Source: JBJHAX01 sp050480705 (lineage in GTDB: Bacteria > Actinomycetota > Nitriliruptoria > Nitriliruptorales > Nitriliruptoraceae). From it: a stretch of 64,000 bases of DNA. Positions 20,963 to 28,905 of the stretch are shown piece after piece. The first letter of the stretch is position 1, and the number at the start of each line of letters is the position of its first letter. The notes beneath the pieces are model-generated. The model saw nothing but the letters and a program-made list of their open reading frames with translations. It was not told where the DNA came from and searched no databases. The stretch covers positions 40,281 to 104,280 of the forward strand of contig JBJHAX010000004.1 of NCBI GenBank assembly GCA_050480705.1. Reading direction: 5' to 3'. Made by a program: the position numbers and the translations under genes.

Positions 20963-21442
20963 GTGACGACCCCGCGACGAGCGAGCCTGGGCATGCAGAA
21001 AGACACCCGCCTGCAGATCGACCTGCCGGTACGACGGTTGCGTCCCGACGTCCCGCTGCCGGTGTACGCCCACGACGGCGACGCTGGACTCGATCTGGCG
21101 GCAGCAGACGAGACCGCCATCGCGTCCGGGCAACGGGTCGCGGTCGCCACTGGGCTCGCGATCGCGGTGCCCCGCGGGTGGGTCGGTCTCGTCCATCCGC
21201 GCTCGGGCCTGGCGCTCAAGCAGGGCGTGACGGTCGCGAACGCGCCCGGAACGATCGACGCGGGCTATCGGGGTGAACTCAAGGTTCTGCTGGTCAATCT
21301 CGGCCCACGAACTGTGGTGCTGCGTGCCGGTGAACGCATCGCTCAGTTGTTGCTCCAGCAGGTCGGCCAAGCTCGTGTCGTCGAAGTCGACGAGCTCGAC
21401 GAGACGTCCAGAGGCGCGGCAGGATTCGGTTCGACAGGGTGA
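20963..21442 (+). CDS. dut: dUTP diphosphatase
   Basis: Hydrolyses dUTP to dUMP, keeping uracil out of DNA and feeding thymidylate synthesis; homotrimeric enzyme. The five conserved motifs are visible: HDGDAGLDL (1), PRSGLALKQGV (3, with the Ser), GTIDAGYRGELKVLLVN with the catalytic Asp (3-4), RIAQLLL (4) and the C-terminal Gly-rich arm RGAAGFGSTG (5). GTG 20963 is listed because of the 8-nt-spaced -10 box; ATG 20993 would give the more usual 149 aa. A uracil-DNA glycosylase is also encoded in this window, at 57.2 kb. Confidence 0.93.
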   Translation: MTTPRRASLGMQKDTRLQIDLPVRRLRPDVPLPVYAHDGDAGLDLAAADETAIASGQRVAVATGLAIAVPRGWVGLVHPRSGLALKQGVTVANAPGTIDAGYRGELKVLLVNLGPRTVVLRAGERIAQLLLQQVGQARVVEVDELDETSRGAAGFGSTG

Positions 21443-21464
21443 CCGGGCCCGCCAACCGGGCGGT

Positions 21465-21493
21465 TTGCCGGGTTGTGGCCGACGCGTTACCGT
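21465..21493 (+). promoter_or_regulatory. promoter of tRNA-Gly
   Basis: TTGCCG (21465-21470), a 17-nt spacer and TACCGT (21488-21493), ending 10 nt before the first base of the tRNA. Confidence 0.65.
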
Positions 21494-21503
21494 TCGGCGC
21501 CAT

Positions 21504-21580
21504 GCGGATGTAGCTCAGTTGGCTAGAGCGCCACCTTGCCAAGGTGGAGGTCGCGGGTTCGAATCCCGTCATCCGCTCCA
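21504..21580 (+). tRNA. tRNA-Gly (GCC)
   Basis: Complete cloverleaf of 77 nt: acceptor GCGGATG pairs with CATCCGC, the D-arm is GCTCAGTTGGCTAGAGC, the anticodon loop TTGCCAA is closed by CCACC/GGTGG with anticodon GCC, and the T-arm is GCGGGTTCGAATCCCGT. The CCA end is encoded. It has a well-spaced sigma-70-type promoter just upstream. Confidence 0.96.
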
Positions 21581-21715
21581 TCCTTGTCCGGTCCGCGCTT
21601 TCCATGTGGAAGCTGCTGGCTCGATGCGGCGACGGACGACACTCCGCCGCCACAGCACCCTCTGCGTGAGCCACGGTGGCCCGCGTCGCCGAGACATTGC
21701 CTTGCGGGAGTCTCG

Positions 21716-22036
21716 ATGCCCTCCGATGCGCATGCTGCTGCGATCGTCGATCACCGCGACGGTGTGCTCGTGCGGTTGCGTGTGCTGCCGCGCGCGTCGA
21801 AGACCGCGATCGTGGGCATGCACGGCGATGCGCTCAAACTGCGTGTCCAGGCGCCACCGGTCGACGGGGCCGCCAACCGCGCGGTCGTCGACCACATAGC
21901 GGGAAGATGCGGGGTGTCGCGCACGAGTGTCACTGTGCTCATGGGAGAGCGCAGCCGCAGCAAGACCGTGCTCGTGCGTGGTCTGAGCGTCGATCAGGTC
22001 CGTCGCGCCCTGTCGCTGGAGCCCACGGGAGGGTAA
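21716..22036 (+). CDS. DUF167 (YggU) family protein
   Basis: Small protein of the DUF167/YggU family, of unknown molecular function. The family pattern is clear: LRVLPRASKTAIVGMHGD, LKLRVQAPPVDGAANRAVV and a later LMGERSRSKTVLVRG. 106 aa, the usual size. ATG 21716 has GGGAG five bases upstream. The stop codon overlaps the -10 box and operator of the downstream metal-transport genes, so the two units are transcriptionally distinct although closely packed. Confidence 0.85.
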   Translation: MPSDAHAAAIVDHRDGVLVRLRVLPRASKTAIVGMHGDALKLRVQAPPVDGAANRAVVDHIAGRCGVSRTSVTVLMGERSRSKTVLVRGLSVDQVRRALSLEPTGG

Positions 22037-22054
22037 TCTGCGAATCGTTCGCAG
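22034..22054 (+). promoter_or_regulatory. promoter and palindromic operator of the metal ABC importer
   Basis: The -10-like TAATCT (22034-22039) runs directly into the perfect inverted repeat CTGCGAATCGTTCGCAG (22038-22054; 7-bp arms, 3-nt centre). A second site of the form TGCGA-N5-TCGCA lies before the substrate-binding protein gene at 23821-23837. The position over the transcription start suggests repression, most plausibly by a Fur/Zur-type metal sensor; no such regulator gene is in the window. Confidence 0.55.
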
Positions 22055-22104
22055 GATCGGCGAACGTCAGCGGACCACGAAGGACCAGGAGCCCCCCGAC
22101 CGTG

Positions 22105-22968
22105 ATGCGCACCCCGACCGCTTCCCAAACGGTCGTCCAGCTCGATGGCGTGACGGCCGGTTACGGTGCGCATGCTGTGCTGCGTGACGTTTCGTTCGCG
22201 CTGGACGCAGGTGAGCTCATCGGCGTCGTCGGCCCGTCCGGTGTGGGCAAGACGACGCTTCTTCGCCTGATCGCAGGCGAGGTCGACGTGCTCTCCGGGA
22301 CGTTGGAGGTGCTTGGCCAGCGGCCGCGACGCCGGCGACCGGTGCGCGGCGTCGGCTATGTACCCCAGCTCGACCAGGTCGACTGGACCTTCCCGCTGAC
22401 GGTCGAGCAGGTCGTGATGCTGGGCGCGGGAGCGCCGGTGCGCCAGCCCTGGTTCTCCCCAGGTGAGCGGCGCACCGCCATGGACATGCTCGAACGCCTC
22501 GGCATCGCCGAACTCGCCCGTCAGCCGATCGCGGAACTGTCGGGAGGGCAGCGTCAACGCATGTTCGTCGCACGGGCGCTGGTGCACGGTGCGGAACTGA
22601 TCCTGCTCGACGAACCGACGAGCGATGTCGACGTCGCGACGCGCCGTGACGTGCTCGCGGTCGTGCGGGGACTCGTGCGCGACGGACGCACGGTGATCCT
22701 GACCACCCACGACCTCAACCACGTTGCCGTGCACTTGCCTCGCGTCGTGTGTTTCGACGGCACGGTGGTCGCCGACGGTGCCCCCGCACAGGTGCTCACG
22801 CCCGAGGTCCTCGGGCGGACGTATGGCGCAGAAATGCGCATCGTGCAGGTTGCTGGCGGGCTCGCTGTCGTTGAGGGAGACGGGTCGGTTCCCACCGACG
22901 AACCGCTCGTCGGCGCAGCGCCGGATCTTGCTGCAGCGCATGCTTCAGGTGTTGTCGGGCTGCGGTGA
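22105..22968 (+). CDS. metal ABC transporter ATP-binding protein (ZnuC-like)
   Basis: ATPase of a zinc/manganese-type importer. Walker A GPSGVGKTTLL, Q-loop in YVPQLDQVDW, signature LSGGQRQRMFVARAL, Walker B LILLDEPTSDVD and H-loop TTHDLNHVA are all intact. 287 aa, with an extra C-terminal 40 residues after the ATPase core. ATG 22105 is chosen (GTG 22102 immediately precedes it); AGGAG lies about 15 nt upstream. Its last codons overlap the permease start by 4 bp (GTGA), so the two are translationally coupled. Confidence 0.92.
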   Translation: MRTPTASQTVVQLDGVTAGYGAHAVLRDVSFALDAGELIGVVGPSGVGKTTLLRLIAGEVDVLSGTLEVLGQRPRRRRPVRGVGYVPQLDQVDWTFPLTVEQVVMLGAGAPVRQPWFSPGERRTAMDMLERLGIAELARQPIAELSGGQRQRMFVARALVHGAELILLDEPTSDVDVATRRDVLAVVRGLVRDGRTVILTTHDLNHVAVHLPRVVCFDGTVVADGAPAQVLTPEVLGRTYGAEMRIVQVAGGLAVVEGDGSVPTDEPLVGAAPDLAAAHASGVVGLR

Positions 22969-23840
22969 TCGAGGCGCTCACCGAGCCGTTTGCGTACGCG
23001 TTCTTCGTGCGCGCGTTGCTCGCGGGACTGTTGATCGGTGGTCTGTGCGGCGCGCTGTCGACCTTCATCGTGTTGCGTCGGATGAGCTACATCGGGCACG
23101 GGTTGGCGCATGCGGTCGTGGGCGGCGCCGCCGTCGGCATGGCGCTGGGCACCCATCTCTACGTCGGTGCAGCGGTCGCGACCGTGGTTTCTGCTCTGCT
23201 GATCGACCGGGTTGCGCGACGTCCCGGATTGCACGCCGATGCCGCGATCGGCATCGTCACGACGTCGATCTTCGCGATCGGCGTGGCGGTGCTCTCGATC
23301 GTGCCGACTCGGGTGAGCGTCGAGGCGCTGCTGTTCGGCAACATCCTCGGTGTCGGGACGGCCGACCTCGTCGTCGCAGGGGTCGTCGGCGTGGCGTTCG
23401 CGACGATTGTCGGCGGCGCGTACCGCTCCCTGGTGTTCACGACCTTCGATCCGCAGGTGGCGTTCGTGCACGGTGTGCGGGTCGCGCGCCTCGAGATCGT
23501 CTTCCATCTGTTGACCGCAGCCGTCGTGGTCGCGAGTGTTCGCGTGCTCGGAGCGTTGCTGATCGCGGCGGCAGTCGTGATTCCTGCGGCGACGGCCCGT
23601 CTGGTGACCAGAACGTTCGGCGCGATGCTTCTCGTCTCGACGGTGCTCGGCATCGTTGCGAGCATCACAGGGCTGTATGCCTCGTACCACGTCGATCTTC
23701 CCAGTGGTCCGAGCATCGTGTTGGCCGGCGCGACGTTGTTTGCCGTCGCGTTCGGCGCGACCGCCGTGGTTCGTCGCCTTGTCGGCCGAGGTCCACGACA
23801 CCCGCAGCGAGCTGATACTGTTGCGACCGATTCGCAATAA
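22965..23840 (+). CDS. metal ABC transporter permease (ZnuB-like)
   Basis: Membrane subunit of the metal importer (ABC-3 family). About eight hydrophobic helices are visible, beginning FFVRALLAGLLIGGLCGALS; the family motif RRMSYIGHGLAHAVVGGAAVG and the C-terminal RLVTRTFGAMLL...TGLYASYHVDLPSGPSIVL are typical. 291 aa. It starts at GTG 22965 inside the ATPase stop (GTGA overlap). The second operator-like palindrome overlaps its final codons and stop, so transcription of the next gene can begin there independently. Confidence 0.92.
   Translation: MIEALTEPFAYAFFVRALLAGLLIGGLCGALSTFIVLRRMSYIGHGLAHAVVGGAAVGMALGTHLYVGAAVATVVSALLIDRVARRPGLHADAAIGIVTTSIFAIGVAVLSIVPTRVSVEALLFGNILGVGTADLVVAGVVGVAFATIVGGAYRSLVFTTFDPQVAFVHGVRVARLEIVFHLLTAAVVVASVRVLGALLIAAAVVIPAATARLVTRTFGAMLLVSTVLGIVASITGLYASYHVDLPSGPSIVLAGATLFAVAFGATAVVRRLVGRGPRHPQRADTVATDSQ
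23821..23837 (+). promoter_or_regulatory. second palindromic operator, before the substrate-binding protein gene
   Basis: TTGCGACCGATTCGCAA: 6-bp arms around 5 nt, sharing TGCGA-N5-TCGCA with the site at 22038-22054. A -10-like TACTGT (23816-23821) adjoins it on the upstream side, the same promoter-operator geometry as at the first site. Confidence 0.55.
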
Positions 23841-23890
23841 GTATTCGGGTGGGTAGTTCGGTATCGGCTCGGACCAGGGAGGAGGCCGGC

Positions 23891-24970
23891 GTGACGACGA
23901 GTGGGCGCATCCTGTTTGGGTTCGCGTTGACGCTGCTGCTCGTGGCGTGTGTCAGCACGACGGGCCCAGCCTCGGAGCAGGACATCGCAGACCCTCCGGC
24001 GGAGTCGGCCACAGAACCCGGCGAGCAAGATCCGGACGACGATGCCGAGCGCGTCGAGGTCATGGCCACGCTCGCACCGATCGCGCATCTTGTCGAGGTG
24101 GTCGGCGGTGATCGCGTCGACGTGACGTCGCTCGTCCCATCCGGCGCAGACGCCCACACCTACGAGCCGCGACCCGGCGATGTGGCGCGGCTCACACAGG
24201 TCGGTCTGTACGTCGGTGTCGGGCTCGAACTCAACCAAGCTGCACTCGAACTGGCGCAACGAAATGTGGGCCCGGGCGTACCTGTGGTGCTGCTCGGAGA
24301 AGAATCCCTCGATTTCTCCATGCTCGTCCACGACCACGGCCACAGCCACGGTGATGACGGGCACAGCCATGGTGATGACGGGCACACCCACGGTGAGGAA
24401 CAAGACTCGCAACTCGGGCCGAACCCGCACGTGTGGACGTCCCTGCGCAACACCGCGCACCTCGTCGACGGCATCGTTGACGCCCTCACGCTCGTCGATC
24501 CCGCAGGCGCCGAGACGTTCAACGCCAACGCCGGGACGCTCCTCGGGCAGCTCGACGACCTCGATGCACGGATCGAACAGGCGATCGCGACCGTCCCTGA
24601 CGGCAACCGTGTTCTCGTCGCTTACCACGACGCCTGGACGTACTTCGCCCGTGACTACGGGCTCGACTTCGCGGTGGCGGTCCAACCGTCGGACTATGCG
24701 GAACCGTCTGCGGCCGAAGTCCGCGCGGTCATCGATCTGATGCGTGATCTCGATGTGCCCGCCCTGTTCGGCGCACAGGAGTTTCCTGTCGAGGTCATCG
24801 AGGCGATCGCTGCGGAGACGGGAGCGACGTACGTGGGTGACCTCGCCGACGACAGCCTTCCGGGCTCCGCCGGCGACCCCGATCACACGTATCTTGAATT
24901 GATGCGACGCAACGCGGCGCTGATCGTCACCGGACTCGGCGGCGATCCCGCCATCCTCGAGTCCGCCTGA
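23891..24970 (+). CDS. zinc/manganese-binding lipoprotein (ZnuA-like)
   Basis: Cluster 9 substrate-binding protein that captures metal outside the membrane. The signal peptide ends at lipobox LLVAC (Cys20). Mature features are VEVVGGDRVDVTSLVPSGADAHTYE, the metal His of GPNPHVWTS, YHDAWTYFARDYGL, and a flexible His/Asp-rich loop with three HGDDGH-type repeats (around 24335-24400), which points to zinc. 359 aa. GTG 23891 has GGAGG about seven bases upstream. The gene comes last in the transporter cluster, behind its own operator-like site, rather than first as is common. Confidence 0.92.
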   Translation: MTTSGRILFGFALTLLLVACVSTTGPASEQDIADPPAESATEPGEQDPDDDAERVEVMATLAPIAHLVEVVGGDRVDVTSLVPSGADAHTYEPRPGDVARLTQVGLYVGVGLELNQAALELAQRNVGPGVPVVLLGEESLDFSMLVHDHGHSHGDDGHSHGDDGHTHGEEQDSQLGPNPHVWTSLRNTAHLVDGIVDALTLVDPAGAETFNANAGTLLGQLDDLDARIEQAIATVPDGNRVLVAYHDAWTYFARDYGLDFAVAVQPSDYAEPSAAEVRAVIDLMRDLDVPALFGAQEFPVEVIEAIAAETGATYVGDLADDSLPGSAGDPDHTYLELMRRNAALIVTGLGGDPAILESA

Positions 24971-24990
24971 CCCTCGCGCTCCTCCAGCAG

Positions 24991-25665
24991 CTACGGATCG
25001 AAGCGGTAGCCGACGCCGCGAACCGTTGTGATCCACCGGCGATCACCGGCGACCGACGCGAGCTTCGCGCGCAGCTTGCGGATGTGTTCGGTGACCGTGG
25101 TCGTCACCTGCCACTCGCTGGAAGATTTCCAGACGTCTTCGAGGAGGCGTTCCCGGGTGAACGCCCGCCGCGGGTGCTCGGCGAGATGCGCCAGCAGGTC
25201 GAATTCGATCGGGGTGAGATCCACCTGTTGGCCGTCCACCTCGACTTCTCGCGCACTCAAATCGATGACCAGACGTTCGAACGAGAGCAGGCGCCGCTGA
25301 TCTTCAGGCCAGCGGCGACGCAGCACCGCCTCGACCCTCGCGTTGAGCTCCCCCGGAGCGAACGGTTTGACGAGGTAGTCGTCGGCACCAAGCCGCAGCC
25401 CGACGATGCGGTCCTCGACGTCGCCGCGGCCGGTGAGGATCACCACCCCGACATTGTCGCGCTGCAGGTCGGTGAGCAGATCAAGGCCGGGCCGGTCGGG
25501 CAGCCCGAGGTCGAGGACGACGAGGTCGACCGATTCGTTCGCGAGTGCGGTCGTTGCCGCTGCCGCGTCGGGGGCTTCGAGGACGTCGTGATGTTCCTGC
25601 GCCAGCGCCGTGACGGCGAGGCGGCGTGCAGCGTCGTCGTCCTCGACGACGAGAACTGTCGGCAT
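24991..25665 (-). CDS. OmpR-family response regulator
   Basis: Two-component DNA-binding regulator. The receiver domain (1-115) has the acidic pair in VLVVEDDD, phospho-acceptor Asp52 in VVLDLGLPD, and the Lys of LVKPF; the winged-helix output domain (130-224) has LTPIEFDLLAHLAEHPRRAF and the C-terminal TTVRGVGYRF. 224 aa from ATG 25665. The reading frame continues upstream but that part is the antisense of nothing family-like. It is the third gene of a minus-strand operon after a REC-HD-GYP protein and a HisKA-only protein; no complete histidine kinase is encoded nearby. Confidence 0.93.
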   Translation of the reverse strand: MPTVLVVEDDDAARRLAVTALAQEHHDVLEAPDAAAATTALANESVDLVVLDLGLPDRPGLDLLTDLQRDNVGVVILTGRGDVEDRIVGLRLGADDYLVKPFAPGELNARVEAVLRRRWPEDQRRLLSFERLVIDLSAREVEVDGQQVDLTPIEFDLLAHLAEHPRRAFTRERLLEDVWKSSSEWQVTTTVTEHIRKLRAKLASVAGDRRWITTVRGVGYRFDP

Positions 25666-25756
25666 GCCGTCACGACCCCGGGAAAACGTGCCCGAAAACG
25701 ATGATGGTAGCCCACCGTCGTTGCCGGCCACAGCGGGTGGTCGTCGCTGGACGCCA

Positions 25757-25957
25757 TCAAGCGCGCGGGTCGAGGGCGTCGATGTGTTCGGCAAGGTCCA
25801 GCGCAGCACGATGGATCTGCTCGACGTACGAGGCTGCATCGTCGTCGAGGTCGAGGCCGCGCAGGATGTCGGTGAAGCCGAGGATGGTGTGCAGCGGCGT
25901 CCTGGCATCGTGGCGGAATGCGGCGAGACGATCGAGTTCGTCACGTCGTTGGGTCAC
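25757..25957 (-). CDS. HisKA-only phospho-histidine protein, 66 aa
   Basis: A free-standing dimerisation/phospho-acceptor domain of a histidine kinase. The H-box FRHDARTPLHTILGFTDIL has the conserved His16-Asp-x-x-Thr-Pro, and a second helix (YVEQIHRAALDLAEHIDAL) completes the two-helix hairpin; the protein then stops. No ATP-binding (N, G1, G2 box) domain follows in any frame. It starts at GTG 25957, overlapping the end of the HD-GYP gene by 17 bp, with GAGGAG eight bases upstream, so it is coupled to it; the OmpR-type regulator starts 91 bp later. It may be a phosphotransfer protein or half of a split kinase, or a degenerate remnant. Confidence 0.75.
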   Translation of the reverse strand: MTQRRDELDRLAAFRHDARTPLHTILGFTDILRGLDLDDDAASYVEQIHRAALDLAEHIDALDPRA

Positions 25958-27029
25958 CGGCGGGCTCCTCGCCGTGGTTCGTTGCCGGCTCGACGCCGTC
26001 GAGCACCGGGAGACACGTGTCGAGGAAGGCGTCGAGCAGGTCGGGATCGAAGCGCAGTCCACGCATACGTTCCATCTCCTCGACTGCGCGGTCGGTCGAC
26101 CACGCCTCCTTGTAGGGGCGCTGCTGCGTGAGCGAGTCGAACACGTCGACGATCGCGACGATGCGCGCGGGCAACGGTATGTCGTCCGCGACGAGGCGGC
26201 GCGGATAGCCCCGGCCGTCCCAGCGTTCGTGGTGAGCGAGGGCGATCGTTCGCGCCAGCTGCAACGTGGGATGCGGACTGATCCCGAGCAGGCGCGCTCC
26301 CTGAATCGTGTGGGTCTGCATGAGCGCGCGCTCCTCGTTGGTGAACGCGCCCTCCTTGTTCAGGATGACGTCGGGCAGTGCGACGTTGCCGATGTCGTGC
26401 AGTCCAGCAGCGTGGAGCATGCCGCCGGCCAGTTCGGTGTCGAGGCCGGCATGGTGTGCGAGCAGATGCGCGTTCGTTCCGATGCGCTCCATGCGTGCGG
26501 CCGCCGAGGAATCGCGCATGATGGCCACTGAGCGCAGCTGATGCAGCTGGTTGCCCAGTGAGCGGCCGAGTTCGTCGTGGAGGTCGTCGACATCGCGTTC
26601 GAGCAGGCGGGTCAACCGACGCATCGCGTCGACCGTCGCGCCGAGTTCGAGTTGATTGCGGATCCGGACCGCAAGTTCCTCCGGATCGAACGGTTTGCGG
26701 AGCGCATCGATCGCACCGAGTTCGAGTGCGCGCCTGCTCATCTCCGGGTCGTCATCTCCGGTCACGGTGATCACCGGAAGGATGCGTCCGATGGGCAGGT
26801 TCGTCGCGAGTGTCTCGAGGACGTCGAGGCCCGAGCGGCCGGGAAGATGCAGGTCGAGCACGAGGACGTCCGGTAGCGCCTCGGACATCCGAGCGATCGC
26901 GTCCTCGGCGGTGCCGACGACGTCGATGTTGGGCACGGCGTGCGTGCGCAACGCTGTGCGTACCAGTTCCGCCGCCGGAGGGTCGTCCTCGACGACCAAG
27001 ACGGTTGCGTCCTCGCGGATCGCGTGCAT
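25941..27029 (-). CDS. response regulator with HD-GYP output domain
   Basis: Receiver domain (about 8-125; DD at 15-16, phospho-acceptor Asp59, Lys112 in LRKPF), a linker helix, then an HD-GYP domain (about 165-350) of the type that hydrolyses cyclic di-GMP. The metal-binding HD is at 211-212, in HDIGN where most active members read HDIGK; HHERWDGRGYP (266-276) is intact. 362 aa from ATG 27029 with GAGGA upstream. It is the first gene of an operon with the HisKA-only protein and the OmpR regulator. Hydrolase activity is plausible, but the Lys-to-Asn change leaves some doubt. Confidence 0.92.
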   Translation of the reverse strand: MHAIREDATVLVVEDDPPAAELVRTALRTHAVPNIDVVGTAEDAIARMSEALPDVLVLDLHLPGRSGLDVLETLATNLPIGRILPVITVTGDDDPEMSRRALELGAIDALRKPFDPEELAVRIRNQLELGATVDAMRRLTRLLERDVDDLHDELGRSLGNQLHQLRSVAIMRDSSAAARMERIGTNAHLLAHHAGLDTELAGGMLHAAGLHDIGNVALPDVILNKEGAFTNEERALMQTHTIQGARLLGISPHPTLQLARTIALAHHERWDGRGYPRRLVADDIPLPARIVAIVDVFDSLTQQRPYKEAWSTDRAVEEMERMRGLRFDPDLLDAFLDTCLPVLDGVEPATNHGEEPAGDPTT

Positions 27030-27157
27030 GGTTCGTCCTCGCTGATGCGCCTTCAGACATTGCATCGGCCCGAGGGTCGTGTGACGCGAGCCACGGATAG
27101 GACATGGGTTGGTCAAGGAACCGTCAAGAGCGCGCCAGGCGTCTTCGACGCGCCTAC

Positions 27158-27163
27158 TACGCT
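27158..27163 (+). promoter_or_regulatory. -10 box of the leaderless phosphohexomutase gene
   Basis: TACGCT six nt before ATG 27170, with no Shine-Dalgarno in between. Confidence 0.5.
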
Positions 27164-27169
27164 GACGCC

Positions 27170-28873
27170 ATGGATGCCGACATCGTCGAACGCGCGCGCG
27201 CCTGGCTCGAGGCCGATCCCGATCCGGTGACCCGCGACGAACTCGGCCGGTTGCTCGACGCCTCCGACATCGAGGAGTTGAAGGACCGCTTCGCCGCCCC
27301 GCTCGAATTCGGTACCGCCGGGTTGCGAGGCGTCGTCGGGGCCGGTCCGGGACGTATGAACCGCGTTGTGGTTCTTCGAACCACGCGAGGGCTCGCGGAT
27401 CACCTGCTCGCCTCGTCACCCGACGCCGCCGGACGTGGCGTCGTCGTCGGCTACGACGCGCGTCACGATTCCGAGGTGTTCGCCGAGTACGCCGTCGCGG
27501 TGCTGGCCGCAGCCGGCATCACGGTCCACCGCTTCACCGTGGCACAGCCGACGCCGCTGGTCGCCTACGCGCAACGTGTCCTCGATGCGGCCGCCGCAGT
27601 GGTGGTGACCGCGAGCCACAATCCGCCCGAGTACAACGGCTACAAGGTCTACGCCGAGGGCGCCGCGCAGATCGTGCCGCCGACCGACACCGCGATCGCC
27701 GAAGCCATCGAGCGTGTCGGCCCCGCCAAGGACGTGCCGCTGGTCGATCCGACGACCTCGGCGCATGTCCATGCGCTCGGCGACGAGATCGAACAGCGCT
27801 ACCTGACCGACATCGCCGCCGCGCGCCCACGCGTCGAAGGTCCCGATGTGCGCATCGTGTACACGCCCCTGCACGGGGTCGGCGCGGAACTCGTGGGCCG
27901 CGCACTCACCGACGCCGGCTACCACGACGTGCACCAGGTCGAGACGCAGCGCGATCCGGATCCGCGGTTCCCGACCGTGGCGTTCCCCAACCCTGAGGAG
28001 CCTGGCGCGATGGACGAGGCGATCCGCCTCGCCCACCAGGTCGGTGCCGGGCTCATTCTCGCCAACGATCCTGACGCCGACCGTCTCGCCGCAGCGATCG
28101 TCGAGAACGGTGCCGTGCGCGTGCTGTCGGGCAACCAGATCGGTGTGCTGCTCGCCGACCACCTTCTGCGCAACCGCGCCGTCACGAACCCATTGCTGGT
28201 CGCGAGCATCGTCTCGACACCGATGCTGCGTTCGATCGGTGACGCCTACGGTGCGCACACCGAGTACACCCTGACCGGCTTCAAATGGATCTGCGCGGCT
28301 GCGCGGGCGCTCGAAGCCGAACGCGACCTGGAGTTCGTCTACGGGTTCGAGGAAGCGCTCGGGTCCTCGGTCGGCACCGTCGTACGTGATAAGGACGGCA
28401 TCAGCGCTGCGGTCGTGTTCGCCGACCTGGTTCGCTCGCTCGCCGCACAAGGCCAGTCGGTGCGCGACCGGCTCGTCGAACTCGCCGCACGTCATGACCT
28501 GTGGGTCAGCCACCAGCATTCGGTGACACGGCCCGGTGTCGAAGGCCGCGGTGAGATCGCCGCAGCCATGGCCACGCTCAGCCACGACCTTCCGGCCTCA
28601 CTCGCCGGCCACGACGTGACCGCGACGACCGACTACCGCAGCGGCGCCGAGTCCCGCCCGGCGTGGCTCGCCGAACACGACCTGGTCGCCTTCGACCTCG
28701 CTGACGGCCGGGCGATGATCCGCCCCTCGGGCACCGAACCGAAATGCAAGATATATGTGGACCTGCACCGAGCTGTCGCCGCCGACGTCGACCTGGACGC
28801 CGAAGAGGCCGATCTCGCGCGCGAGGCCGCCGACGTCGCCGTCGATCTTGCTCGCCACGTCGGGCTCGCCTGA
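27170..28873 (+). CDS. phosphohexomutase (phosphoglucomutase/phosphomannomutase)
   Basis: Alpha-D-phosphohexomutase interconverting hexose 1- and 6-phosphates (some long members act on phosphopentoses). The catalytic phosphoserine loop TASHNPPEYNGYK, the metal loop NDPDADRLA, the sugar-binding loop GFEEALG and the phosphate-binding RPSGTEPKCKIY appear in the right order. 567 aa, the size of the long PgcA-like branch. ATG 27170 is favoured by the -10 box just upstream. The aldolase gene starts 32 bp downstream on the same strand, so the two probably form a sugar-phosphate operon. Confidence 0.93.
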   Translation: MDADIVERARAWLEADPDPVTRDELGRLLDASDIEELKDRFAAPLEFGTAGLRGVVGAGPGRMNRVVVLRTTRGLADHLLASSPDAAGRGVVVGYDARHDSEVFAEYAVAVLAAAGITVHRFTVAQPTPLVAYAQRVLDAAAAVVVTASHNPPEYNGYKVYAEGAAQIVPPTDTAIAEAIERVGPAKDVPLVDPTTSAHVHALGDEIEQRYLTDIAAARPRVEGPDVRIVYTPLHGVGAELVGRALTDAGYHDVHQVETQRDPDPRFPTVAFPNPEEPGAMDEAIRLAHQVGAGLILANDPDADRLAAAIVENGAVRVLSGNQIGVLLADHLLRNRAVTNPLLVASIVSTPMLRSIGDAYGAHTEYTLTGFKWICAAARALEAERDLEFVYGFEEALGSSVGTVVRDKDGISAAVVFADLVRSLAAQGQSVRDRLVELAARHDLWVSHQHSVTRPGVEGRGEIAAAMATLSHDLPASLAGHDVTATTDYRSGAESRPAWLAEHDLVAFDLADGRAMIRPSGTEPKCKIYVDLHRAVAADVDLDAEEADLAREAADVAVDLARHVGLA

Positions 28874-28905
28874 TCAACCGGACCGCACCGCCAAGGAGCA
28901 GTGGG

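Noticed and set aside
21581..21715. GCTTTCC/GGAAGC imperfect hairpin after tRNA-Gly
   Set aside because: Six pairs with a bulge and no T-run; too weak to call a terminator.
24335..24400. Short tandem repeat (GGTGATGACGGGCACAGCCA-like units)
   Set aside because: It simply encodes the His/Asp-rich metal-binding loop of the ZnuA-like protein, not a CRISPR or mobile repeat.
23159..25036. 625-aa minus-strand frame across the metal importer genes
   Set aside because: It is antisense to intact permease and binding-protein genes and has the Arg/Thr/Asp-biased composition of a high-GC shadow frame.
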